A DNA stretch of 64,000 bases from JACKBC01 sp041391125 (GCA_041391125.1 JAWKON010000041.1:15216-79215), one strand, 5' to 3'; shown: positions 44,192 through 53,240, numbered from the stretch's first letter. Notes: generated from the letters alone by a model not told the origin. Numbers and translations are program-made.

Positions 44192-45483
44192 AGCACGCCC
44201 TCCACCATCTGCGCCCAGTTCAGGACTTGCTCATCAGCGCCAAATTGGCCCACGAGCTGCAAGCCCAGCGGCAGCCCGTCTATCGTTTGGCCGGTGGGGA
44301 TGGTCACCGCCGGCATACCGGTGTGCGTCCACGGCAGGTTCATCACCGGGTCGCCGGTGGCGTGGATGCCCGCGGGAGCCGGGCCGGGCGCCGGCGGGCA
44401 GACCCACAGATCAACGCCGTTTTGCTGCATCTGCACCTGCATCTCCTGGCGCAGGCGCACGCAATTGGCGCGCCCGTTATCCACCTCCTCGGCGCCGACG
44501 GTTTGGCCCAGTTGAATCATCTCTGCCGTGCGCGGGCGATAGCGGTCGGCATATTGGGCGTACATTTGCGCATGTTCGTGGGCAAATTCCGCCGCCGCCA
44601 GCCGCCGATGCAGCACGTTGAGTTCGGCAATGTCCGCCAGCGTGGACACCCGCTTGACGGCGACGCCCGCGCTTTGCAACTGCCGCAATGTCTCTTCGAA
44701 GAGGGCCAGCGCCGCCGGTTGCGCCTGCTGCAAATAGGGGCCATCGGGTACGCCCAGCACCGGCATTTTGGCCATAAAAAAGTCACCGCTCCACTCCGCA
44801 CAGAGTACCGACGCCGCCAGCGTCATGCTGGCCACATCCTGCGTAAAGAGGCCCACGTGATCCACCGTGCGTGAAAAGTAGACCAGCCCCGGCGTGGCAA
44901 TGCGGTCATAGCTGGGCTTAAAACCGACCACACCGCAATAGGCCGCCGGCCGGATCACCGAACCGATGGTCTGCGTCCCCAGCGCCAGCGTGCAAAGCCC
45001 CGCCGCCATAGCCGCCGCCGAACCGCTGCTGGAGCCGCCGGGCGTGTGCTCGGTGTTGTGCGGGTTGCGCGTGGGACCCGGCTCAAAAAAGGCGAACTCG
45101 GTGGTCACCGTTTTGCCCATGATCAGCGCACCGGCGTCGCGCAATTGGCGTACGCAAACGGCCTCATCGCCCGCAAACGAATCCGGCGGCACGTCCGAAC
45201 CGGCGCGCGTCACGTAGCCGTCCACGTGGAAAATATCCTTGACGCCCACCAGCGCGCCAAAGAGCGGTGGGCGATTGGCCGGATCGGGATAGCGGGTTAG
45301 CAGCGCGTCTGTATCATCGTGCAGGCGCTGCCGCCGATTTTCCTCGGGCAAAAACGACTGGATCACGGCATCCACCTGTTCCAGCCGGTCGCACATTTGG
45401 TCGATATACGCGTGTAATGCAAGTTGGCCGCTGCGCAAGCGTTCCACATCGGTACCCAGCGCCGCGGGGTTTAGATTTGGCAT
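44188..45483 (-). CDS. Amidase-signature-family hydrolase
   Basis: 431 residues. Ser-cisSer-Lys triad: K82 in GALVGVKDIF, S151 in TPGGSSSGSAAAMAAG and S175 in GTQTIGSVIRPAAYCGVVGF. The C-terminal NLPWTHTGMPAVTIPTG and LPLGLQLVGQFGADEQVL are typical. The family hydrolyses amides, carbamoyl groups or aminoacyl-tRNA; the length and absence of GatB/C neighbours argue against GatA. The substrate is unknown. Coupled to the UPF0104 gene. Confidence 0.88.
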   Translation of the reverse strand: MPNLNPAALGTDVERLRSGQLALHAYIDQMCDRLEQVDAVIQSFLPEENRRQRLHDDTDALLTRYPDPANRPPLFGALVGVKDIFHVDGYVTRAGSDVPPDSFAGDEAVCVRQLRDAGALIMGKTVTTEFAFFEPGPTRNPHNTEHTPGGSSSGSAAAMAAGLCTLALGTQTIGSVIRPAAYCGVVGFKPSYDRIATPGLVYFSRTVDHVGLFTQDVASMTLAASVLCAEWSGDFFMAKMPVLGVPDGPYLQQAQPAALALFEETLRQLQSAGVAVKRVSTLADIAELNVLHRRLAAAEFAHEHAQMYAQYADRYRPRTAEMIQLGQTVGAEEVDNGRANCVRLRQEMQVQMQQNGVDLWVCPPAPGPAPAGIHATGDPVMNLPWTHTGMPAVTIPTGQTIDGLPLGLQLVGQFGADEQVLNWAQMVEGVL

Positions 45484-45536
45484 AAGATTATTCCAAACTA
45501 TCTGCTTTTAAATTGGAGAATATTGCAAAAGAGCGG

Positions 45537-45908
45537 TTATGCAGGTGCCATCAATACAGTATCGTGAATTGTTGCGATAAGAAAACTTTCGGACAGCGAG
45601 GGTGTATAAGTCGATACAGATAAAATGTCAGACAGCGGTTTCTGCAAAAGGATCTCCAGGACTATTTCTCTCAAATCGTCAGGGAGTTCTTCGAGGCCAG
45701 TCAACGGAAGACTGCGCAAGCCTGCCTCTGTTTTTTGCGCCAAAATCGAGTAGTCAAAAAAGAACAAACTGACAGCATAACGCATTTGCTTGTTAATGCG
45801 TAGCAAAATGTGATCATTTAGCTCAATGCCTGTGGCGGATTCTCCTGGGCAAAATGAAATTGTAAGCGTATCGCTTAAGTCATCATAGTTAAAAATTGGT
45901 TCGTTCAT
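45537..45908 (-). CDS. DUF2283-domain protein, possible antitoxin
   Basis: 123 residues. The N-terminus FNYDDLSDTLTISFCPGESA then TGIELNDHILLRINKQ has the DUF2283 YD-DTLYI-type pattern. The remainder is poorly conserved. DUF2283 proteins are often encoded beside small nucleases or BrnT-like toxins. Here the upstream neighbour is only 4 bp away, hinting at a toxin-antitoxin-like pair. Confidence 0.6.
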   Translation of the reverse strand: MNEPIFNYDDLSDTLTISFCPGESATGIELNDHILLRINKQMRYAVSLFFFDYSILAQKTEAGLRSLPLTGLEELPDDLREIVLEILLQKPLSDILSVSTYTPSLSESFLIATIHDTVLMAPA

Positions 45909-45912
45909 TATC

Positions 45913-46242
45913 TTAACCTATTTCTTTCTGATATGCCGTGACAATGTAATTATTAGGTGCTGGATGGCCACCTTCGTTCTGACGAAATCGACACAGCACA
46001 ATAGCGACGATATGCGTATTATCGTCTTCTAAAGCATCAAATGCTTTGGTATATCGGTATTTTTGTGGATTGAGCGAATCCTGTTTTCGTGTTCCCAAAC
46101 GAATGGTTTCTTGTAATTCGACCATAAAGTGAGCCATATCTGGATGATTGATTGGTTCCGTGATATGTTGCCATCGTTCTTCGGTTAGGTACACTTCATT
46201 CCCATATCTGTCCTGGACAGTCCATAGTCGCCCGTCACTCAT
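45913..46242 (-). CDS. Small protein resembling PBECR/RelE-like nuclease toxins
   Basis: 109 residues: VQDRYGNEVYLTEERWQHIT begins as in phage PBECR or DUF4258-like RNases (a conserved Arg-His-containing first helix). RYTKAFDALEDDNTHIVAIV and NNYIVTAYQKEIG are the strands of the small alpha/beta fold. Four bases before the DUF2283 gene. I cannot name it securely; a toxin is inferred from size, motif and pairing. Confidence 0.5.
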   Translation of the reverse strand: MSDGRLWTVQDRYGNEVYLTEERWQHITEPINHPDMAHFMVELQETIRLGTRKQDSLNPQKYRYTKAFDALEDDNTHIVAIVLCRFRQNEGGHPAPNNYIVTAYQKEIG

Positions 46243-46415
46243 CTTGGTTGACTTTCATTCGTAATTATTGTGATTGACGTCCAGTTTCTAACATTAGATG
46301 TCAAATCATCTATGATCCTAAAACAGATGCAGTATAGCATATCCTAAGCTATAATTGTGCATGTTCAGCCTGATTATTAGCAATTCTCCCCTCCACACAA
46401 CCCACAGGAGCCAAC

Positions 46416-47864
46416 ATGCAACCACAGAACTTTCTCTTTATCCTCTCCGATCAGCACTCCTATGACGCCCTGGGCTGTTATGGACACCCGCTGGTGCAGA
46501 CGCCGCATTTGGACCGGCTGGCCCAACGCGGGACGCGCTTTACCAATGCCTACACGCCCTGCCCCATCTGCGTGCCGGCGCGGGCGGCGCTGGCCACCGG
46601 TCGCTATGTACACCAGATTGGCAATTGGGACAATGGCCATCCGTATGAAGGCGCCATCCCCAGTTGGCATCACCGGCTGCGTGAGCAGGGCTTCCGCGTC
46701 GACTCGATTGGCAAGCTGCACTTTCGGCGCGATGAGGACGACCTGGGCTTTAGCCAGTGCATCGAACCGCTCAATGTGGTGGACGGCGTGGGCGACATAT
46801 TGAGCTGCATCCGCGAAGATCCGCCGCTGCGCGCCAAGCGATCGGGCATTTTGGGCGCCGGTCCGGGCGATTCCACCTATCTGCAATATGACCAGCGCAA
46901 TGCGGACAATGGCGTGCGCTGGCTGCGCGATCACGCCGCCGATGACAAGCCGTGGGCGCTCTTTCTCTCCTTTGTCTGCCCACATCCGCCCTACATTGCG
47001 CCGCCCGAACTGTACGAACGCTACCCGCTGGATCAGATTTCCATGCCGCCCCAGTGGCGCACCGCCGATTGGCCCGACCATCCGGCCATGCGCTATTTCC
47101 GGCGCTTCTTTGGCTTTGCCCCGCAGTTTGAGGAGGCCGAAATCCGCCGCATGAACGCCGCCTATTACGGCGCCTGCACCTGGCTGGATCAGCAGATTGG
47201 CCGCGTGCTGAGCGCATTGGAGGCGCTGAATCTGACCGACGGCACGCGCATTATCTATTCGTCGGACCACGGCGAGCACCGGGGCAGCCGCGGCATATAT
47301 GGCAAGTTTACCATGTACGAAGAGTCGGTGGGGATTCCGTTTATCGCCGCCGGGCCAGATGTGCCGGCGGGCAAAGTGGTCAACACGCCGGTGTCGCTGC
47401 TGGACATCTTCCCCACGGCGCTGGGGTGTGTGGGCGCCAGCGCCGCGGAAACAGACGCCGATCTGCCCGGCGAGTCGATCTGGCAGATTGCCAATGCACC
47501 GGACCGCGAGCGCTTTGTGTTGAGCGAATATCACGCCGTGGCCGCACAGAATGGCTATTTTATGCTGACTAATGGCCACCACAAATATGTCTATTACGTT
47601 AACGCCGCACCCCAGCTTTTTGACCTGCACGCCGACCCGCACGAACTGCACGACCTGGCTGCATCGCCTGCCCACGCGGCCATCCGCACCCGTTTTGAGC
47701 AGGAATTGCGCGCCCTGCTCGACCCCGAAGCGGTCGACGCCCGCGCCAAAGCCGATCAGCACGCCAAAATTGAGACGTTTGGTGGTGAGGAGGCGGTTCT
47801 GCGTCGCGGCTTCTTTGTCAATTCACCCACGCCCGGGGAAGATCCGGGATTTCAGGCCGTCTGA
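46416..47864 (+). CDS. Cys-type sulfatase
   Basis: 482 residues. Metal site ILSDQHSYDALGCYGHP (D12, Q13), formylglycine signature in PICVPARAALATGRY with C52 in the C-x-P-x-R motif, FVCPHPPYIAPPELYERYPL, and SSDHGEHRGSRGIYGK with the second Asp-His. No signal peptide is obvious, so the enzyme may be cytosolic or exported otherwise. Hydrolyses sulfate esters, likely of sulfated sugars delivered by the nearby importers. It needs a formylglycine-generating partner not found in this window. TATAAT at 46350-46355 is a possible -10. Confidence 0.9.
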   Translation: MQPQNFLFILSDQHSYDALGCYGHPLVQTPHLDRLAQRGTRFTNAYTPCPICVPARAALATGRYVHQIGNWDNGHPYEGAIPSWHHRLREQGFRVDSIGKLHFRRDEDDLGFSQCIEPLNVVDGVGDILSCIREDPPLRAKRSGILGAGPGDSTYLQYDQRNADNGVRWLRDHAADDKPWALFLSFVCPHPPYIAPPELYERYPLDQISMPPQWRTADWPDHPAMRYFRRFFGFAPQFEEAEIRRMNAAYYGACTWLDQQIGRVLSALEALNLTDGTRIIYSSDHGEHRGSRGIYGKFTMYEESVGIPFIAAGPDVPAGKVVNTPVSLLDIFPTALGCVGASAAETDADLPGESIWQIANAPDRERFVLSEYHAVAAQNGYFMLTNGHHKYVYYVNAAPQLFDLHADPHELHDLAASPAHAAIRTRFEQELRALLDPEAVDARAKADQHAKIETFGGEEAVLRRGFFVNSPTPGEDPGFQAV

Positions 47865-47884
47865 TTTCAGAAGGGAAAGCAAAC

Positions 47885-48020
47885 GATCAACAGATTACGC
47901 AGATTTGAAAGATTCTTGAACAAATAATCAGGAGACCGCAGCGCTCGGCGGCTGAGCCTGTCGAAGCCAGAGGGCGCTGCGGTCTCCTGATTATCTTTAG
48001 AATCCCTTAATCTATTGATC
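47885..48020. repeat. Nested inverted repeat with GATCAACAGATT terminus
   Basis: The outer end GATCAACAGATT pairs with the terminal AATCTATTGATC at 48020; its 30-bp left arm matches the one at 746-775 at about 27 of 30 bases. Inside, 47924-47944 and 47974-47994 are perfect 21-bp complements. The loop contains CTGAGCCTGTCGAAG, a word found in REP-like repeats of many bacteria. Confidence 0.7.
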
Positions 48021-48111
48021 CAAATCTTATGAAACATTTGACTGAGAATAAGCGACATATTATTGGACAATCGATTTAAAGGCAGTTCCTCACAAATACA
48101 AAGGCCCAAAT

Positions 48112-48822
48112 ATGTACGCAAATTCTCAGAAGAAACGCGAGGCTCACCAAGATGCCCCCACTGTGAGCGCCCAGGGTGAGCGCACCAATCAGCAATGGTT
48201 GGCAGAATTGCCTGGGCAGCGGGGAGCAGCAACGCAAGCGCAGGCCCATCTTGATTTAGCCCGCCATCTGCAGAAGATGGCGTTAACCTATCTCTATACG
48301 CGGCGCACGGGTGTACCGCTGTTGAGTGCGTTGACGCATGAGGAGCTGAGCCAGTTTGCGCAGGATTTTGCGCAGGAGACAATGGAAAAACTGACGCGTG
48401 ATAATTATGCTTTGTTGGCCAAATTTGGCGCACGCGGCAAATTCCTCTCCTGGATGACGCAGATTCTGCGCCACGACATGGCTAGCGAACTGCGCCTCTC
48501 CTCGTGGAAAACGCGCCTCTCACAGCCGTGTGATGACGTGCTGGCCCATCTCCCCGCTACGCTGCCCAACCCTGAACGCGCCGCCATGATCGGTCACATC
48601 GGCGACATTCTGTGCGCCGCGCTGGAATGGCTGCCCGAACGCTATTGCATTGCGTTCATGGCTAGGATCATCGAGGGGCGCTCGGCTGCAGAGGTGGGCG
48701 AAATGCTCGGCATTAGCGCCAACGCGGTGAATGTGCTGGTCTATCGCGCCAAAGTAAAGTTGCGCGAATATCTGGCGGAGGCGGGTGTGACGGAAGATGT
48801 TTTAGTGCTGTTTGATTATTAA
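48112..48822 (+). CDS. ECF-type RNA polymerase sigma factor
   Basis: 236 residues. Sigma-2 region about 45-125: FAQDFAQETMEKLTRDNYAL then LAKFGARGKFLSWMTQILRH, with DMASELRLSS. Sigma-4 region about 165-225: LPERYCIAFMARIIEGRSAA then EVGEMLGISANAVNVLVYRA and KVKLREYL. Redirects RNA polymerase to a regulon. Located head-to-head in convergent orientation with the caspase-like gene and separated by a shared hairpin. No anti-sigma gene is adjacent. Confidence 0.9.
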   Translation: MYANSQKKREAHQDAPTVSAQGERTNQQWLAELPGQRGAATQAQAHLDLARHLQKMALTYLYTRRTGVPLLSALTHEELSQFAQDFAQETMEKLTRDNYALLAKFGARGKFLSWMTQILRHDMASELRLSSWKTRLSQPCDDVLAHLPATLPNPERAAMIGHIGDILCAALEWLPERYCIAFMARIIEGRSAAEVGEMLGISANAVNVLVYRAKVKLREYLAEAGVTEDVLVLFDY

Positions 48823-48824
48823 TC

Positions 48825-48871
48825 GATGCCATCGACCCTGCGCATTCTGCCTGATTGGGGTCGATGGCATC
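48825..48871. terminator. Perfect 14-bp hairpin between convergent sigma-factor and caspase genes
   Basis: GATGCCATCGACCC at 48825-48838 and its exact complement at 48858-48871 with a 19-nt loop. It lies between two convergent stops (48822 and 48884), so it can end transcription from both sides. No T-run is visible. Confidence 0.6.
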
Positions 48872-48883
48872 AGTTGGATGGGT

Positions 48884-50608
48884 TTAAGCATTCCGCCCCA
48901 GCCGTTTCAACACATGCTGGGTTATAGGTCCGGCAATGCTCGCGAATATAGGACTTGCAAAAGCTGAGACCACTGCCGTCACCGCGCCGGGAGCCAGATC
49001 GACCAGGTCAGCCACCAGGTCGGCCAGCAGGCCATCATCGGCCTTGTTCCCCTTTTGTGCTTCGGCCTGGATCGCATGAACCTGGCTCATGGCTTTGGTC
49101 ATCTGCACGTCATCGCTGGTTTGCACAACGGCCCGCATGAGCTGGGCAACAATCGTGTCGAGGGCGGCAGTGTCAATGCCTTGGGTGCTAATAGTTTGGT
49201 GGATGCCTGAGCCAATGGCAAGATTCTGCGCGTTATCTCCCACAGTTGCCGTAACTTTATTGCCGCCGACCTGATCGCCTTGCTGATTGACTGTGGATGA
49301 TGCGTTGCGTCCAATGGCCAAGCCGGTGCCGCCAGATATATTGCCAACACTGATCTGATCCCCTTCTGTCTTGTCGCCCATTACTTTGTCTCCTGTAAAC
49401 TTGTCGCCAGCCACTTTATCACCCGTGAATTTATCGCCGCGCACGTCGTCGCCCTGCACCACTTTGTCGCGCCCCACAAAGTCGCCCCCCGTCCGCACAT
49501 TGCCCCGAATATAGGCCGCGCCGCCGGTATCGACCTGCTCGGTTCGATTGTAGCTGCCAGTGACATTGCCATCGCCGGTCACAATCGTATTGCCGGTGGC
49601 GGCGCCGCCAATGGCCACGCCCCGTTCCCCAGCCGCCACGCCGCCGCCAGTCGCCACGGCGCCGCTGCCGGTGTTGTTGATCTGCGTTGACGCGGGCAAC
49701 GGCTTGACATCCGCCAGCGGGTCGGGGGCGTCCATGCCCTTGGCCAGCCCCTTGCCGCCCAACAGCAGCGCAACGGGGAATACGCCATCCAGCCGGGCAT
49801 GGGGCTGCTGCTTGGCGCCGATGGCGCTGGCAGTCTGCGGCACTTTGCGATGCACGTAGCTCAGCACGTCGGAGACCAGCACCTCTTTGGCGCCCTCTTC
49901 AGGCTGGGCGTGGCCGGTCAACGCCTCGATCAGGTGATAGGTGAAAACGCTCATCTGGCCGTCGGTGCGCATGTATGACTTCTCATTGCCCTGGGAAGAA
50001 CTGAGCACGGCGCGGCCGCTGCTCTCGGCCAGCAGGTTCACATCTTTGGCGACGGCGCCGCTCACCTCGACGCTCTTCTCGCCCATCAACATGGGCGCCG
50101 GGAACGCCAGCGAAATATAGGCTCCGGGTAACTCGGGACCGTCTACATTTTTGGCCTGCACGCCACCCGAATGACAGCAGTCGAGCACCACCAGCAGCCG
50201 TTTGGGTTGCAGCGCGGCGATCTGCTGCTCAAAAGTGATGGCGGGCAGCAGGGTCTCTGCCAACTTTTGCGGGTCAGCATCGTATGGTACTAGGTAATAT
50301 TTGGGGGGATAGCTCGCCACATCCTGATAGCCATGACCCGAATAAAAAACCACCGCCGTGGCATTGTCATCCTGGGCAATCTTTTGTTGCAGCCAGGCAA
50401 ACCCTTCCACAATACCCACGCGTGTGGCTGCTGCACCCTGCACGCGTTTGATGTTTTGCTCCGGGTATGCGCAGCGTTCAGCATTCGCCAAAACCTGGCT
50501 CAGCGCATTGAGGTCTTTGGCCACATCGGGCAGTTTGAGACGGTCGGTTTGGTTATCGTCGACGCCGATGAGCAGCGCATAACCGTGTTCAAAAAGATCG
50601 GTCATCAT
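48884..50608 (-). CDS. Caspase-like (peptidase C14) protein with GDK-repeat midsection
   Basis: 574 residues. The N-terminal caspase-like domain (1-250) has GYALLIGVDDNQ, catalytic His92 in VVFYSGHGYQDV, and Cys145 in LLVVLDCCHSGGV. A linker rich in Gly-Thr follows (about 310-370), then a repeat block (about 375-470) of the type GDKFTGDKVAGDKFTGDK, probably a beta-structured pentapeptide-like stack. The C-terminal helical domain is VHAIQAEAQKGNKADDGLLA then DLVADLVDLAPGAVTAVVSA. No signal peptide, so cytosolic. Metacaspase-like proteases act in conflict and death responses. Intact. Confidence 0.88.
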   Translation of the reverse strand: MMTDLFEHGYALLIGVDDNQTDRLKLPDVAKDLNALSQVLANAERCAYPEQNIKRVQGAAATRVGIVEGFAWLQQKIAQDDNATAVVFYSGHGYQDVASYPPKYYLVPYDADPQKLAETLLPAITFEQQIAALQPKRLLVVLDCCHSGGVQAKNVDGPELPGAYISLAFPAPMLMGEKSVEVSGAVAKDVNLLAESSGRAVLSSSQGNEKSYMRTDGQMSVFTYHLIEALTGHAQPEEGAKEVLVSDVLSYVHRKVPQTASAIGAKQQPHARLDGVFPVALLLGGKGLAKGMDAPDPLADVKPLPASTQINNTGSGAVATGGGVAAGERGVAIGGAATGNTIVTGDGNVTGSYNRTEQVDTGGAAYIRGNVRTGGDFVGRDKVVQGDDVRGDKFTGDKVAGDKFTGDKVMGDKTEGDQISVGNISGGTGLAIGRNASSTVNQQGDQVGGNKVTATVGDNAQNLAIGSGIHQTISTQGIDTAALDTIVAQLMRAVVQTSDDVQMTKAMSQVHAIQAEAQKGNKADDGLLADLVADLVDLAPGAVTAVVSAFASPIFASIAGPITQHVLKRLGRNA

Positions 50609-50771
50609 GAATCTCCTGAGAGGGACCAGATTCGCAAGCGCTTTGGATCAGCAAAAGCGGCGAGAGCTCTGGTTTGATTTCAATCACCGTTTGGATGCAT
50701 TGGCAATGAGGAGTGTCTCTATTAAACTATGACGCTCTGACATCGCCAAATCTTACAGAGGGTGAACGGGG

Positions 50772-53015
50772 TCAATTGACTTTCGTAAGGGATGATGCCA
50801 GATCGCCGGTGATCACCAGCGCGTAATCTTGCGGGCCGCGTAACAGGTTCGCGGCCACGATCTGAATTTCGTATTCGCCGGCGGCCGGCGCCTCCAGCCG
50901 CACAATTTCCACATTGTTGTCCGGGTCGGGGATTTTGAGGCTGCTGGGCGCCGTGGCGTTGCCCAGCCATTTGGGGCCGCTGGGCAGATGCTGTACAAAG
51001 AGATTGAGGTTGTTTTGCAACGCCCGCGCCGGCAGATCGGTCCAGGCCAGACAGATGCGCAAGGGGCGCGCCTCCTGCACCATCAGGCGGAAAGCGATTT
51101 TGTCGCCGCTGGCCGCCAGTTGCAGGGCCGGATCCGCCCAGGCGTCCACAAACTCCAGGCGAAATTGCTCTTGTGTATTGGGGATCACCAGCGGCATGTA
51201 AAGACAGCCAAAGCCTTGGTGATAGTTGGGCAGCGCATCGTGATCGGCCAGCGCGTCGGCTGCGCTGAGCCGCCGCGTGCCGTTGATGAGCGTGGCTTTA
51301 AGCAGGGCGGCGCTGGGCGCGTGGCCGCGCTCCGCGCGATAGTATTGGCGCACCAGCGCAGCGCATCCCGAAACCAGCGGCGCGGCCATGCTGGTGCCGC
51401 CCATGTAGGCATAGTGGTCGTTTTGGGCATAGACGCCCCAAAAATGTTTAGCGGGCGCCTGGGCCGATTTGGTCGAGAGGATATTGGTGCCGGGCGCCAC
51501 CAGATCGGGCTTGATGCGACGGTCATCGCAGGGGCCGCGGCTGCTAAAGGCGGCCAGCGCTTCGGGGTCGCCCGAGGTGCGTTCGTCGGCAATGGGGGCG
51601 GCGGGAAAGGCCGTGGGCCAAGCTTTGCCCCAAGTACGCGTAGCCAGCCCGCCGCTGGTGCGGCTGCTGCGGCTGGCGCCCACGGTCAGCCCGTTTTTGG
51701 AGGAGGCGGGCGCCGCCATAGAGAGCCAATCCACATAGCCGGCCTGCGCGTTGAGCGGGCTGGCCGCGCTGCCCTCATTACCCGCCGAAATGACCAGCAG
51801 CATATCGGGATGATCGCGCACAAACTCGTCAACTTCCAGCGAATAGTTGGTGTATTGGGAGTGGACGCCGGCGCCCCAACTGTTGTTGTGCACGCGCGCG
51901 CCTGCCGCGTACGCCTCGGCAAAAAGGTCGCCCAAATGGATGGGCAAGCCGCCCAGCTCGCCATCGGCATCCAGCAGCGACTGGAAAAAGAGTTGCGCCT
52001 GCGGGGCCGCGCCGTGAAACTGTCCACCGGACGCCTGGCCGCTGCCCAGCACCGAACCGGCCACATGGGTGCCGTGGCCGCTGGGATCGCTGGCGTCATC
52101 GGGGCGGCCCAAGGCGCGCAGACCCACAATGCGCCCCTGGAAATCGGCATGGGCGGCATCCAGCCCGGTGTCGGCCACGCCCACAATTTCGCCGTCGCCG
52201 CTCAGGTTGGTCAGAAGTTGGAGAGCGCCGCCGGCGTTGGCCTTTTCCAGGCCAAGGAGCTGGCGCGCCACATCGTTGTGCAGCGTGGGCGGCACAAACT
52301 CTTCCATGCTAAAAACCTCGGGGCGATTGACGATCTGGGCGCGCAACGGTGACTGCGCCGCCAGCCGGATGCGCACTTTGCGCCCGCCCGTACCGACTAT
52401 CTCCACGCCTTGCGCCGTCAACCAGCCGACCAATGCGGCCGGATCGACTTGCTGTTGCAGCCGCAGATCATACGTGGCCGGCGCTGCGTCACCAATGCCG
52501 CGCGTCGATTCAAATAGATCGGCTGATTTGGCCACCGGCTTGGGGGCGGGCGCGGCGGCGCCATAGGGTTGCACGCTGCGTACAAAAGGGAGACTACGCA
52601 CTGCCGCCACCTGCTGAAGCGGCGCGTGTGCCACATATTGATATTGGGGGATATATTCGAGCAGCTCCACCTCCAGCGCGGTCAACTGTTGACGGCGCTC
52701 TGCCAGCAGCGGCCCCAGCAATTCGATCTGAAAGTAACCGGACCCAGCGGGGGCAAAGAGATCATCCACCCCTTTGGCCACGGGAGGGGGCGCCCCACGC
52801 GCGGTGGATTCCAGGGCGGCATCCATCGATTGTGGCAGTTCGGCGTCTCCCAACACCTGCACTACGTGTCCTTGTGCTTCCAGCGCGGCCATATCCGCCG
52901 CCGCGATCTGGCCGATTAAAAAGCTGCTGGTGCGTTCCACATTGGTGAGATAAGGTGCGATGGCGTCGGCTTCATCCGGGTGCATGAAATAGACAATAAC
53001 GTTCTTGGCGCTCAT
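50772..53015 (-). CDS. Cytosolic subtilisin-like (S8) serine peptidase with long N-terminal extension
   Basis: 747 residues from ATG 53015 (MSAKNVIVYFMHPDEADAIA); an upstream extension to 53051 lacks a start with better spacing. No signal peptide. The first 270 residues have two inhibitor-like alpha/beta segments (DMAALEAQGHVVQVLG and PLQQVAAVRSLPFVRSVQPY). Catalytic triad: Asp in GVADTGLDAAHADF, His in SGHGTHVAGSVLGSG and Ser in YMGGTSMAAPLVSGCAALV. The oxyanion Asn is in VISAGNEGS. The C-terminus is a P-domain or PPC-like beta-sandwich (PAAGEYEIQIVAANLLRG). Second protease of the cluster; intact. Confidence 0.88.
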   Translation of the reverse strand: MSAKNVIVYFMHPDEADAIAPYLTNVERTSSFLIGQIAAADMAALEAQGHVVQVLGDAELPQSMDAALESTARGAPPPVAKGVDDLFAPAGSGYFQIELLGPLLAERRQQLTALEVELLEYIPQYQYVAHAPLQQVAAVRSLPFVRSVQPYGAAAPAPKPVAKSADLFESTRGIGDAAPATYDLRLQQQVDPAALVGWLTAQGVEIVGTGGRKVRIRLAAQSPLRAQIVNRPEVFSMEEFVPPTLHNDVARQLLGLEKANAGGALQLLTNLSGDGEIVGVADTGLDAAHADFQGRIVGLRALGRPDDASDPSGHGTHVAGSVLGSGQASGGQFHGAAPQAQLFFQSLLDADGELGGLPIHLGDLFAEAYAAGARVHNNSWGAGVHSQYTNYSLEVDEFVRDHPDMLLVISAGNEGSAASPLNAQAGYVDWLSMAAPASSKNGLTVGASRSSRTSGGLATRTWGKAWPTAFPAAPIADERTSGDPEALAAFSSRGPCDDRRIKPDLVAPGTNILSTKSAQAPAKHFWGVYAQNDHYAYMGGTSMAAPLVSGCAALVRQYYRAERGHAPSAALLKATLINGTRRLSAADALADHDALPNYHQGFGCLYMPLVIPNTQEQFRLEFVDAWADPALQLAASGDKIAFRLMVQEARPLRICLAWTDLPARALQNNLNLFVQHLPSGPKWLGNATAPSSLKIPDPDNNVEIVRLEAPAAGEYEIQIVAANLLRGPQDYALVITGDLASSLTKVN

Positions 53016-53056
53016 GGGTTTTGTCCTTCGTAGAAATGTGGAACGGGGCACAACGC

Positions 53057-53205
53057 AGGAATGTAGCCCGTCCGTGGCGGGCGGGCTACATTCCTAACTC
53101 AATTCAGGTGGAGACTGGGCGTCTCAAGCAGATATACGCGCGGGTGGCATCGATGAAAAGGAGTACGCCTAATTTTAGTCGCGAGGTCGAATTTCATCGA
53201 TGCCA
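53057..53205. repeat. Two separate hairpins between the small beta protein and the S8 peptidase
   Basis: 53057-53070 and 53082-53095 are perfect 14-bp complements (AGGAATGTAGCCCG and partner). 53145-53158 and 53192-53205 are another perfect 14-bp pair (TGGCATCGATGAAA). They occupy the 225-bp gap 53016-53240. Confidence 0.65.
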
Positions 53206-53240
53206 GAGCCACGTATAGAATGTATGCAAAATCAGGTGCG

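Noticed and set aside
44188..45483. GatA subunit of an amidotransferase
   Set aside because: No GatB or GatC neighbours, and the coupled UPF0104 gene fits a stand-alone amidase better.
46377..47762. Long minus-strand open frame (461 codons) opposite the sulfatase
   Set aside because: It mirrors the sulfatase codons, has no family motif and no ribosome-binding site; the plus-strand gene has complete sulfatase motifs.
50988..52352. Long plus-strand open frame (454 codons) opposite the S8 peptidase
   Set aside because: Composition is Gly/Arg/Ala shadow sequence of the high-GC peptidase gene; no motif.
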